NCBI GenBank assembly: GCA_000320545.1
Contig: ADNK01001626.1
Coordinates: 1-64,000 of the forward strand
From: Bigelowiella natans CCMP2755
Taxonomy: Eukaryota > Cercozoa > Chlorarachniophyceae
DNA length: 64,000 nt
Reading direction: 5' to 3'
Shown here: positions 13,988 to 26,044 of the stretch, one piece after another
How positions within the stretch are numbered: the stretch's first letter is position 1
How the letters are laid out: the number at the start of each line of letters is the position of its first letter
Translations under genes and position numbers: made by a program
The notes under the pieces: generated by a model
What the model saw: only the letters and a program-made list of their open reading frames with translations
What the model was told of the DNA's origin: nothing
Database searches by the model: none

Positions 13988-15165
13988 CCATCACCATCAA
14001 AGTAGTAGTACTACTACTATCACTCACTTGCTTCTGTTTAGATTTGTTTGTTGTAGAATTTGCTGCTGCTGCCTGCGCTTTGGTTCTTGCCGCCTCAACA
14101 GGTTGAACAGCATACTGACACACTTCCTGAGGAATGTCCTTGTCGTTTAAAGGTACGGAAATGCTGGAGGGTGCTTTGCCTAGAAACCTGCCTCGCAGAA
14201 TCTGCTTACGCAGTGACTCTGGATCGGTTTCGTCCTAATGAAAATCACACTGATGATGATGACAATGATAATGATAATGATGATGATGATAACACGAACG
14301 CTCGATAACTTCATTTATCAAATATAAATACAAATTAGAGCTGAAGAGACTGAGTGTGGGTGTGTAGGTGTCTCTCTGTGTGTAAGTGTGCGTGTGTAAG
14401 TAAATGGCAAGTTGGAGAAAGCATAAGGACGCAATCAGATAGGAAGTTGTTCATTATATGTCTATATCAAGGCGGCAGCAGCATTATCATGAACCATCAC
14501 TAACCCCAAAGCAAAGTTCAGCTGGGATGTCTTCGAGGATAAACTCCTGCTTGAAGATGTCACCACTAGCAGGTTTATGGTTCCTCATCCTTCTTCTCGC
14601 TCTTTCCTCGTGCACTCGTTGCCACATGGCTGGCTGCTTCCTGTAAAAACATATAGCCGACGGACGATAAGGAGGTGTTGTTATTGTTGTTGTTGTTGCA
14701 CAACAGAAATCAATTTGTCGCATATACGTGATTGATTCTCCTCCTCATCGTTGTTGGGTACTACTAACCTGGAGGATTGCCCCCCGGTCGAAGCATGAAT
14801 CTTGGCTTCCATACCGATATGATCATTATATATATCGTTGTTGTTGTTGTATTCGCCGTGGCCTCTTCTATCATCGTCATCATCGTTAGCAATCCATCTC
14901 ATAGACGCAGCTAGTTTTCCGCCTACAAACCGCATTCCTCCGCCACCTCCTAGTCCTCCTCCTCCTTGCTTCTTCGTTGTCGATAGGGAGCTGGAACCAC
15001 CTGCGGCGGCAGCGGCTGCTGTTTTCGAGGGCGGGAACGAAGGTAAGGGACAACCAAATGCCAAACCGAAACGACCGCCTTTGAGATTACGAGAATCCTG
15101 AGAAAAAGAGAAATGATCAATGTTAGAAGAGGGGGAGAGGGAGGTGGACAGCGAACAATAACATA

Positions 15166-15198
<33 letters not shown>

Positions 15199-16992
15199 TG
15201 TGTGCCGTCCGTTCATGCAGGTGAACAAAAGATGCTGAATGCGTAATGCTAAAACATACATAAAGTACGTTAACTACAACTATTCTACCGGGTCTGGAAG
15301 AGGTAGCTTACACTCAGCCAGTTTGTAACCCGAAAACATCCCTTCTTGCATCACTTCGATACTGATATCCTTTGGCTGACCATGAAGTCGCAATTCTATT
15401 GCTTCGTTAAAGCAGGCGAAAAGTCGAGGCCAACGCCTCTCGATATTTACCTTCGCCAAACAAGTTAACAGCAGCATCAGCATCATCAGTACTAATATTA
15501 TTATCATTATCATCAACATCATAGGCTTATTCGTACTCGCAGTTAGAACACACACAAATTGGCAGTATCATGATTACTGTGTGCGTAAAATCTACTACAG
15601 TGCGATTTGTTCCATCCTCGTTATTATTATTACTAGCTATTGTTCTTGTTAGTACCGGTGTTGTCCTCATGACAGTGCGGCCATTGACTTTGAGCACGAG
15701 GTAGACGCGAGTTTCCGCCTCTTGGCGCCGTCTCCTCCGCTCTGCTTCTGGGCAATCCATTATGGGGGTGAGGGGGAGAACTGCCGTTCTTACAATAGGA
15801 ACGTAAGTAGGCCGTCCAGGCCGCTTACGACATCGACTCATTCGCCCCTCTACCATAGACCGAAAATTAGGCGGGGAGGGGGGAGATCCTGATTTCTTGT
15901 CAGCTTTCGCTGCATTCGTAGTGGACCTGGAATTACTATTTGCCCCCAATGGCAACGACGAGGAGGACGAGTCGTGTTTAAGGGCGAAGAGCTCCTCGCG
16001 GTCTCGCACTTCTTGCTCAAGGTCTCTGACATATTGTGCTTGCTCCTTGGCCTTGGGTACCTGAACCCTGCGCACACGTACTTGGATTGGGTTGCAAATC
16101 ATCTGAGAAACCCTTTCTACTTCCACAGCTACTTGTTCCTGTGCAGCAGCTGCTATACTTGTTGCTGCTGCTTCTGCATTCATTTTCCGATTCTCCTCTT
16201 TCTTGGACTCCTTCGTCGTCCGCACAACTTTGTCCCCTCCATCATCATGGTCATTATCACCTTTTGGAGGAACAAGCGGGGGGGCACCTAAGCAAGATAT
16301 CAAAGAGAATCAGCTGCTATTCTCTTCTCCTCGCTCTGACACTACTTTCTTTTCACTTTAGATTTTGTTGTAGTAACACTAATTTAAGCAAAATTGTGAG
16401 GAGAAGAAGAATCATATGTGATCATGGAAAAGCAATTCTAGCTGCATTTGATGTCAGAAAATATTGTGGAAGTGAGAATAGCAGAAGCTGGTGTGATGAT
16501 GGTAGGGATGTGATGATGAATAACGAAGTTGATGACCAGGAGCTGCAGCAGCTGTTGCTTGAATGGAACCCCTAATAACGCCCTTATCGTCGTTTTCATG
16601 ACTGTCAGAATTTGTCCTTATTATTCGCCTTTGATTGGGGGGAAGACTATGCATCTTCGCAGCTTCTTCTCTCACGATACGTACACGTGCCCAAAGATCG
16701 TAGAGGCGTTTGAAAAGCTGCCTTAGCTCCTGTTCCTCTTTGTCTCGCATCTCTCGGTCTGTGATACTTTGCTCCAGCACGGCTATAAGTTTGGCCCGGA
16801 AATACCGCTCTTTGCCGTGATCGCCCTTGATCTGTGCTGATCTAAACTCCGTTCGGTAGCGAAGTGCAGCATCAGTAAGAGCTCGTATGCGGTCCGCGTG
16901 GAAGCGAACTAAGTCGATAGCGACTCGTGTGTTGTATTCCTGGTACAGCTCGTCTGTACGGATCGCGAGAACATCTTCCTCTCCATACCTTG

Positions 16993-17030
<38 letters not shown>

Positions 17031-17095
17031 CACACGCCACGCAACATACGTATCACAACAAACACACGTACACACACACACACACATAAATATAA

Positions 17096-17143
<48 letters not shown>

Positions 17144-17179
17144 AATCTATTGTGTGTGTGTGTGTGTTATGTGTGGAGT

Positions 17180-17226
<47 letters not shown>

Positions 17227-18663
17227 AATCCATCTTCAGGCATCGTATGTTATTTTTTGTAATTTTGGATCTCACGAAGACGTACACGGGATGATCGTCA
17301 AATTGCACATTCGCCAAGTTGATGTTGAGGCGGAGCATTCTAGCCGCTCGCACCAGAGGAACTGGCCGCCGTCTGACGAGTGCCACCTCAGTCATCGCCT
17401 GGTGGTTGTGACTACGACGACGAGGCCGTTTGTAGTGATGGTGATGATGCCGAATTTCGTTAGCTTCTAAATATTCCGTGGCGTTTACAGGAAGGATGCG
17501 CGATTGGCCGTCAGAGATGGGATAGATTGGCTCCTTAAGCAGAGTACGTGCTGATGAAACTGAATGTTTATCGTCATAATTTATCAGTGTGTGATAATCG
17601 CGTTCCCAGAGACACCGTTGGACCCTTGCAACGCGATTCCGTAAATTGGCCAAAGATACCGGGGGCACAAAAAGCCCGTCGCGCTCCATCATTTGACGAT
17701 CTATTTTGGTACCCAATGCTATAATTTGAGCCTCGTCTTTACAGTCCTTAATTGCTGTTTTTAAGTCTACATTTCCACTACTATCAGACTCACTCAATTT
17801 CGCGGTCAACTGCTCCTTGGACTCAGCCGTGAGCTTGGATTTCTCTTCCTTCGATTGCGTGTTTCTTCCCCCTCCCTGCTTTCCTAGTTTACCGCCGATC
17901 CCCTTTTCCAAATCTACGTCTTTTTTCTCACCAAGCTTCCTGGCCTCCTTTCTGTCGTTGCCATCGTCGCTATCTGTGGCAATTACCCCTTTCCTTTGCT
18001 TGTTGTGTGAAAAATTGGGATAAATCGGAAGATTTATCACAGGGGCAAATAAGCGATCTTCCGAAGCTATTTGTTCATCAAAGGCGACTCGTTTAGGAGG
18101 TTCGACCACTAGGTAGTCTCCATATGCTAGCAAACGATCAAGCTTATTGGTTCTAATTGTCTCTTCGTTCTTGCCGTGGTACTCTTCGTTCTTCTTGTCT
18201 TCCATACTACGATCATCATTGATGTCCACACTCTGCCTGCTGTCAGCTCTAGGTGGTATTTGGATGAAAGGCTTCTGTCTTGGTCTCGGACTCCTTCGTG
18301 GGCTTTCGGGATTATTCCATTTACTATCCTGAGTATTGATGAATAACGGATGGTTATCAATCGTAGCGTAGTAATTTACTTGAGATCTGTAAAACTTATA
18401 TGTTCGCAAAAAGGGATTGGCATGGTGTCATTATTCACCTCCAGGTTCTGTTTGGAGTTGGGTGGCTTCTTCACGAAGATAGAACCCTCTGGCCTCCATG
18501 GGTTTACTTTTAGGTTTAGATGGTCTATTCGTGCCTGTAGACTTGCTAGGGCTTCACTCCAGGGACCACTGGATAAAGATTTAGGACAACCGAGGTTCCC
18601 ATTTTTCTTCTCACCAGTTCCGCTTTCATCTCCCTCCCTAAGAGCGATGAACAAAAATATCAA
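10823..18663 (-). CDS. CC2D2A: CC2D2A-like coiled-coil and C2 domain protein of the ciliary transition zone
   Basis: CC2D2A (MKS6) is a component of the MKS complex at the ciliary transition zone. On the minus strand the exons give, in order: a Lys/Glu-rich N-terminal region (18620-17290); a coiled coil (16990-16570 and 16300-15960; for example RYGEEDVLAIRTDE); the central C2-like block (VYLVLKVNGRTV near 15700, LPLPDPVE near 15300); a charged exon near 14500-14640; an IPV-type second C2 domain (13780-13390; ANPSWNELLELPLE); a segment with ELPFSAVYL (13139-12970); and a transglutaminase-like C-terminal part with GDDEEHALLLCNYF (near 12190) and the terminal exon with ALAVYIHAYP (11131-10823). 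The order and many motifs match animal CC2D2A. The 5' end is uncertain: the exon near 18630 begins at a splice acceptor, so the true ATG lies further upstream, perhaps to 18880. Introns carry long microsatellites. It converges on TOR. Confidence 0.88.
12761..12830. repeat. (CA)n-(GA)n composite microsatellite
   Basis: Read on the coding (minus) strand of CC2D2A this is (TC)n-(TG)n, running into the intron's CAG acceptor, the same order as in TOR introns. Confidence 0.95.
17068..17222. repeat. (CA)n-(TA)n-(TG)n self-complementary block plus (GA)n
   Basis: CA repeat near 17070-17086, TA repeat 17099-17136, TG repeat 17151-17167, then GA repeat 17182-17222, all in a CC2D2A intron. Confidence 0.9.
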
Positions 18664-18699
18664 TGTGAATTGTTGTACAGTCCTAAAGTAGTATATTTC

Positions 18700-20581
18700 A
18701 TCAAAGCTAGTGTGAATGAAGAGTTAACTGACTTTAGCTGTCTCCAACTCCACTTAGACCCTGTGATTCTTTGCATCACGATCTCTGAATTTGTTTCAGG
18801 CCTTAAACTCTCCTCTCCCACCTTCCAAGTGCCTTATCAAGTATCGAGAAACGTATCTCCCGCAATTGTTTAGGATCCCACATCTATATAAAAATATAAA
18901 GAATGAGAAAAGAGTCAGCGTGGGAGTTAAGGTGAAGCACAAAGTTCTGACGAGAGAGGGGGGGAGGCATCTGTGAATCGGTTTTACGACTTTCCGCCAT
19001 ATCTGAGAAAGATTCGTAGGATGTTTTCGGTATATATTCCTTCGTAAGCATATGTCAACCTGAAACTTCGCCAAACGCGGGAAGATGTATGTTTCAAAAA
19101 ATATGAATTTCGAATGGATTTTCCCCTGCAAACATCTAGACATAATATAGTGTAACAGATCTCTTCCTTTCCTCGCTGTGTTAGGAGTGAGAAAGTGGAC
19201 GTTACAACTACTCGTGCTCAAACAAAGGAAACGACATCTAAATGATGGGTTCTGAAACATGAGACATAGAATTGGCTCTGTCGTGAATGTGAAATGGAGA
19301 CATGATTGTTGGTCAGGCCATTTGAGGCGTTGCTTCGTTCACTCATTCATTCATGTCATCACGCCAATGTTGTGCAGCGCGTGAACGTGCAAGGTCAAAG
19401 CACTTGCGCACAAGCATGCAAGGCTGCACAAACGATGAAAGCCTGCACGTGCAACCCCTCTGCCCCAATCAAAGCTAGAAAGGTGAACAGGGATCAGTCA
19501 GTTGTTTCAGTGACCATTCGAAAACGCACGTTTCAAATTGTTTGCAAACAATTTCCACAGGAAGGTGTTTCATGGTTTGCAAACAATTTCCACAGGAAAA
19601 CGTTTGCTGACATGTTTGCAAACATTTTTCTGAGTTCGAAGATTGTTTGAACGAATCGAACATCAGTTTCGCGACACCTGGCTGCTGGGCATTGCCAGAT
19701 TGTTTGTTCAAACCGAACACTTGTTCAGAAAAAACAAAAGTGTTTCCATGTCCAAACCAAAAAAAATGTTTGTGCCCAGCTCTGCTGTGAATGACAGCAA
19801 ACAAAGACACCATTGAAAGTGATGCGAAAAGAGTCAGATACAGAAATGCACCAGTTGCCAATCCACACTCATCACAGCAGCAAAAACAAACATCTCAAAC
19901 ATGAGAACTCATCCAATGAACGTTGCCAATGCCAGTGCTGTGGTTTGGAGGTTTTGGAACTGCACCAAAGGAAGATTCAAAGGCAAACACACCACCAACA
20001 CCAAGATCACCAGGTGGAGCACATGAGCGCCAGTTGTTCCTCCAACGAACAGACAACAACAGGCAGCACAAGAAGTAAAACTGTGCGCATTTTCGTAATT
20101 TTTGCTGCTGATTGTGGACAAGAAATGAAATGTGGGGCATGCTACTGACACTGCGGATCAAATTCACAGCACATCGAACACGTGTACGTAGACACATGTG
20201 AAACAATGCTAGAATGGCATGATGACCCACAATGACGGGAGCCAACGATCAGATGCAACAGGTCACAGGTGTTGTTCATATGACGGTGTGAACGTACATG
20301 ACTGCTGAAATTATCACACACTGTGTGTTCCTTTATTTGGCGTAGCTAAATGTATAACATGCGCGCAAGCAATTCAGTAAAGATAACGGTCAATGCATAT
20401 TCCGATGAAGAGTTTGAAATTGTCGAGTTGTGATAGGTGCATCTCTGAATTCGACATTCACCTCATCGAGGGTGGTAGACCTTCCCCCAGAAACATGACG
20501 CAATTCATTTCATGATCCTCAGTTTTCATCGCCTTTTTGCGGGATCCATATTTTCCATTCTCACAGAGATACTCGCTCCCT
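18700..20581. other. Spacer between the CC2D2A 5' end and the SEC63 3' end
   Basis: The first 200 bases may hold the missing CC2D2A 5' exon. About 19300-20350 contains CATG/GCATGC-rich unique sequence and the TTTGCAAA-type tandem repeat listed separately. No gene recognised. Confidence 0.45.
19530..19625. repeat. Short tandem repeat built on a TTTGCAAA palindrome
   Basis: A unit of about 33 bases, containing TTTGCAAACAATTTCCACAG, occurs twice in direct order (from about 19537 and 19573). A decayed third copy (GTTTGCAAACAT, near 19613) follows. The first unit contains the perfect 14-base palindrome TTGTTTGCAAACAA. Confidence 0.75.
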
Positions 20582-23465
20582 CTACATTTCCGCATCACCA
20601 CCACCAATATCGGCAAATTCATCCTCGATTTTCTCGGGGGGGTTGAAGAATGGTTCCAAATCGTAGACGTACGTACAAGTTGCGTTGTAGGTAGTGTCGA
20701 TTACAGGTTGGACGTAATCCTGCCAGTATCCCCGACTATGGAGGAAGTTGAAGATGAAAACGCAGAGGAGGGCAAACACAAATGCGTTTAAGACCATCTC
20801 TCCAAAAGAAGTATAGTAGCAATAGTACCATTGGGGAGGATACTCTTCCTCCCATTTTTTCATCTCTAGCTCCTCCTCTTTCTCTAGATCCTCTTTCTCC
20901 TTTTCGTAATCGGCATCTGTCTTGCGATTCTTATCTACCTCAACGCTTATTTGAAAGTCGTAGAAAAAGTCGCACCCGACGTATGAGTCACAGAACGCTT
21001 GGATCTCGTACTTGTATTCTCCTTCCTTTTCGGGAGCTTTGAAACGTAGGCTGGTTTCAACCATATCGTCTAAATCCACGCTTTGTACATCCATGACAAG
21101 CTTGTTATTAGGCGTTTTTGCAGACACCAAGAGGATATACCACTTTTCATACTTCTGGCCAGGGTAGAAGGGTGCAAGAGCTTGTCGTTTTTTCTTCTTT
21201 TCCTTTTTGTTTGACTTCTGTTCCTCAACAATAGCCCACTCATCGATGAGTTCGTCTTCATAATCTGACTCGTCCTCAATTTCCCCTTCAGCTTTTCCTT
21301 CATTGTCCTTGGCACCGCCATTCTTCTCCTTGTCAGCTTCTGGTTTGTTTTTCTCCTCTTTTCCGAGTTTTCCCTCGTCTTTGTTCTCCTCGTACTCACC
21401 CCGGCGAAATAATCTGATATCGACGGTGACGAAGTCGTTCGTGTAGATTTGTTTCTCTCCCTCTACACCGTACTTCCAGTTCATTTCCACTTGCGGGATC
21501 TGGGAGGCGGCCTTCTCGATATCCTTAATATGATCCTCCTCGAATTTCTTAGTAACGGTCGAAAACAAGAAAAAAGTAAGGGCGGGGCAACACACGTCCT
21601 CTTTCAATACACTATGACAAAATCACTTCTTCCTCATTTCATATAATTGTATAAACGCACATGAGCACCGCTACTACTTCTGCGCTATCACTAATACTAG
21701 TACATTGAAGAGCTTCTTCTTCTTCTTCTCCTCCGTCAGATTGAAGTATGAATCCCAGGTGCTGATCCTGTTTTTACCCCCCTTTCGAATAGCCTCAGCA
21801 CACTCGTGAGGCAGCTGTTTAAATACAGACTCGTGTGCCCACATAGCCTGCACCAAGAGCTGATTGAACTTGATCACCGATAAACACGGCATAGCAAAGG
21901 CTGTTTTCCCATATCTCCACGTTGTCCCCAGCATCGCAGGAATCAATGTATCGATTTTCTTCAACATCACATCCAGCTCTTTCCTAAATTCCTCCGGAAT
22001 CTTCACCCTGGATTGGGAAGATAGATGATAGTAAGATGCGATTTCCTACAGATTCAATACTTTCAATGCGTTCAAAATGAATCCCTTTTGTTCACCCATT
22101 ACCTGCGCATGTGTGCTTGCAACAGGAGGCTTCCAAATTCGATACGGGGATGATTTAGGAGGTGTTGTCCTTTTCCGGGAAACTCTACTTTCTTGCCAAA
22201 TTCCTCAACCTCTTTCTTCAATGAATCTCTCAATTTAGCTTTGCTAGGAACGAGTAGCTTATCCAGCATTGGTTCAAACTACGAAGAGAAAAGGATAGTT
22301 CGTGTTATTAATGCTCCAATGTTAATAAAACTGACAGTATGATGCATAAGTTCTACCTCTGCCGAGCTCGCATACAAGGATGTAAACTTGTTCACCATGT
22401 TAATTGACCAGTTTTTGTCGATCATATGGTAGTAGAACTGTATCGACTTGTGCATGATGCCCTCAGGACCCTTTTCCTTCGCGTTCTTCCACCACATGAA
22501 CACGAGGATGGGTGGCACGATGATGATAATTATGAAGTAAACAAAAAGCACTTGGAACTCATTGTTTTTGTCAGTTAGAAACGAGGGTAAGCCAATTGTC
22601 ACTGAGGTGCCTTGGTAACCGTCTGGGTTGCCATACTCCTCCCAGTTCTTCTTTGTCTGTGGATCGGTCAGAGTTTGGTATGCTTTTGAAACGAGGATAA
22701 ACTGTTTCGCGGCCACTTCGTCACCAGGATTCTTGTCGGGGTGGTACTTGAGACTCAGCTTACGATATGCTTTCTTAATATCTCGATCGCTTACTCCCAC
22801 ATCCACTTCCAGAATCTCAAATGGATTGAAGGTTTGGAAACTCTCGCCCTTAGATGATATTGGGACATACACACACACACACACACACGCACGCATACAC
22901 AAATATATACACAAAACGGAAGTTAATACTCGAGGTAAAACCATTCTACCAACCTCATCCTGAGCGGCAATCGACACACTATCACACCACCCACACTTGT
23001 CATTTTCAAGAATAGAAAAAAAAATGTACCGATCCTGGAAGCTTGATGACAATGAGTAGAATAATTGCCCATAGAAGAAAGAATACTATATTAGAGCACC
23101 GGAACAATTTTGGCTTCGAATCATCTTCATCGACTGACTTTCTTTGCTCCTGTGTTATGGGGTATGTTAATTGTATGTTAATTGTTGCTAGGATGTATCC
23201 TGCATTTGTTTACCTGGTAATATCCTCCAACTTCATCCACTTTTTTAACAACCTCTTCGTCATCGTCTTGGCAAATTCCGAATGTGTCACAGAGCTTCGA
23301 CATGGTCCATGGTGTCAGAACCATTGCTATGACCGTGAGGAGGAAGTAATAAAAAGCAGCCTGAAGATTTAGATTAATTATGAGCGAAAATATACACCTG
23401 CAACGAATGCTAATGTAAAACTTCGATGACATCCAACTTACATCATCGAAAACTTCGAATGCCAT
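20582..23465 (-). CDS. SEC63: SEC63-like ER translocon J-domain protein
   Basis: SEC63 recruits the lumenal Hsp70 to the SEC61 translocon for protein import into the ER. The first exon is short (MAFEVFDD, ending at a GTAAGT donor near 23442). A membrane segment follows (about 23360-23225), then an acidic loop and a J domain (22850-22620) with the invariant HPD in KYHPDKNP and the family motif KNWEEYGNPDGYQ. Another membrane segment follows (22560-22490), then Sec63/Brl helices (22400-21680; EFRKELDVMLKKID) and a C-terminal beta-sandwich domain (21560-20950) interrupted by a long Glu/Lys-rich insert. The last 90 residues contain a further hydrophobic helix (near 20780; NAFVFALLCVFIFNF) and an acidic end, which animal SEC63 lacks. 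The stop is at 20582. Domain order makes the identity secure; some exon borders are approximate. Confidence 0.93.
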
Positions 23466-26044
23466 CCTGCCAGGCCCTCCTTAACACTAATTAAAGCAAA
23501 ATCCTTTTCAATGAATAGTCGGAACAATTTCACCAAATCCTTCAAAAAATGTGTTTAGTTCATAGATCGCAGTGCGAATAATTGTTGTTTTTTTTTTTAA
23601 GGTGATCAAACACAAGATTATTCCTTGACTACTATGTTTCAATTGAACAACCTGGGTCGAGTCGACGGCCGAAGAGGGGTGGGGGTCCGCAGGGTAGGTT
23701 GCAGATAGGATAAAATTCAGATTTAGGGAATATTTCCAATAGAACCACTAAATGCTGATTATGTGAGGAAACATTGAATTTGGCATGTCTCTAGAAGAAA
23801 CTTAACAGCTTTCTCGTGCGAAAGAGAATCTTCTTGGTGAATGTGTGAACTTGGAAGTCCACAATGCGGTACATGCCATCTGCAGTACCGGTTTGACGGG
23901 CTATTTACAAATACACCTGATATGGCCTACAAAATATATGAAATTCTTCTACATTTGTGCTTTTCTGCGATGCCGACAGCTGACAGCTGACGCACGCACT
24001 TGTGAAGTCGTCATTTTTATTTGGAGCTGGAGTAAAATTCGAACAAAAACAATTGAAATTTTCAAATACCCTATCGACACACAACAATAATTACAATATA
24101 TATTTTTCCTCCTCAAATCAAATCGAAAAAGTAGGGAGAAAAATGGTGAAGACAAGGGAAAGCGAGGGTAAGACACACGGATATTGTTGTCCTGGTTGCT
24201 TTTTATCGGGAGAACTTCCCATGAACACCCTGCTGCTGACCCTCAGATCGATCGACGCCATCCAAGAGAACTCGTCGTGAAAAATACTTTGTGGCCACAG
24301 AGAGGGGAAGCAGGTTTATTTTATGATTCCCTTGATGATTTTGCTTTATAGTACACTTTGGTAGGATACTGCGGAAATATCGTGTAACTGCTTACTATCT
24401 AACATCAACATGCAGATGATTTCCAAAGTCCGATGAGTACTTCTTTGGATCAAAATCTGTTCTTCGTCACCGTTGGGAAAGAATATGTTCAGCCAATTCA
24501 AATCACGCAGTTTGGAAAGCAGGTTATGTTTTATTCTATACAACACTTATTTATTCGACAAGGAAAGTCAACACTACGATCATTCTCAATATTAACGACC
24601 TAAGCAGGACGGTATCCCTTCTGATAAGGAAGTAAAGAATGGAATCTTAAAAGTGCGTCAAACATCTTTGTTTAATGGTTACTGAATAGTAACTTTGCAC
24701 TCTGATGTAGATTCTTCCCACTCTAGTCAAAGAGTTCGATGAAAAAAAGGGAAATAAATGGAAAATCGGAAAATTGTTGGTATGTGCGTGCTGATGCCCA
24801 CAAATTTACATTCCTCGTTTGGAATACCTTCGAAAAAATTCAAACATTCTTCGCACCTTTTCTACCCCACATCTTTCCAGTTGCCTTTTTGCCCTTAATT
24901 GAATAAATGTAAGTAGGGCTTCGAAATTGCAACGAGGTTTACGACATCTGAGCCAGCCCATTCTTTAGTAAAAAACTCATTGTTCCTCCCGAAATCTACC
25001 TAACTAACTAACTCACATATAAGGCATTTGAAGGATCACGGCACCAAGGATTTGAATCAAGAAAGATCTCATCGCATACCCTTTACGTAGTTATCGCTCA
25101 AGCTGGTATATTCCTAATAGGGCCACTTTCTATCCTAGCTTCTTTCTCTGTTGCTTTGTGGGCTGTGTGAAGATTAATCTCCGACATATATAATTAGGTC
25201 AGCTGAAATTTCTTCAGGGTGAGACAACGTAATACGGCAGACCGAATTATACCCGATCCTTTTCACGGCTCTTCTGAGCCATCTAGCCATGCTCCCTACC
25301 CTCACTACCACATCTAGAAATGTCCGTTTGCAGGGAGGCACTATAGTAAGCAGCATTGCTGAGAGCTAGCGGGACAATGCGCATGTGGTAGTATGCAATT
25401 GTTTTTGTCGGTGTCAGCCACATGCGAGACCCCGTAGCTTGGCATGCGTGACATTACATCTAGCAGACGGAACAGAGGGTCGACAAGCCTGGGGTGTTGT
25501 CTCACCATCCTTTCGTTGTCATGCTACAGCAGTATGATTACATGGCAATGTTTAGATCTACTTATTGTAGTAGGAATCGAACACTTAGCTACGACCATGA
25601 TGATTAAACTAGTCAGCCAATGATCAAAGGCACATACTCTATGTCTAACTAGATATGTATGCGCTTTGCTAGTAGCACTGCTCGCACATGCTTCAATGCG
25701 CCGTATTTTGGCACTTACTCCCAAGCACACGTCGTCGTGCACATAGGACACATAGATATTTTCCAGCGCCGAAAATGAAACAGACCGTGCATTGCAAATG
25801 TCTAGATGTCGCAGAGCTAGAGAGGCAACACTGTCAACTTGCAAGCCGTGACGGTCGGTATCGCAAGCGAAGCAACAATGAGCACATGGACACATGACAG
25901 ATAAGATGAGCATCCACAGTGAGCTCTCAGTTCATTTTGTTTCATGATGATATTATGCAATAACTTGCATATCACATGAAATGACCCAATGTTGAGGTCT
26001 CGGATGGTTCACACATCCTAGCTCTCGACTTAATCTGGTTCATT
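23466..26044. other. Long spacer between the SEC63 start and the next minus-strand gene
   Basis: Apart from the doubtful locus at 24346-25356, nothing is recognised. The part nearest the 3' end of the next gene (about 25370-25980) has the same CATG/CTAG-rich character as the other 3' spacers; the part nearest the SEC63 start (23466-24300) does not. Confidence 0.4.
24346..25356 (-). CDS. Possible minus-strand gene of unknown function, doubtful
   Basis: Three short minus-strand stretches read like protein rather than random sequence: 25356-25174 (contains WLRRAVKRIGYN), 24975-24900 (contains EWAGSDVVNLVAI) and 24546-24346 (contains LNWLNIFFPNGDEEQ and runs to a stop). I could not join them with convincing splice sites and recognise no family. 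It could be a small gene, a pseudogene, or chance open frames in an AT-rich spacer. It sits between the SEC63 start and the 3' end of the next minus-strand gene. Confidence 0.2.

Noticed and set aside
18796-19260. 154-residue minus-strand open frame upstream of CC2D2A
   Set aside because: Composition is not protein-like over most of its length; only its last part could overlap a missing 5' exon.
25174-25356. Minus-strand 60-residue open frame as a standalone gene
   Set aside because: No convincing start context, splice partner or homology; kept only as part of a doubtful locus.
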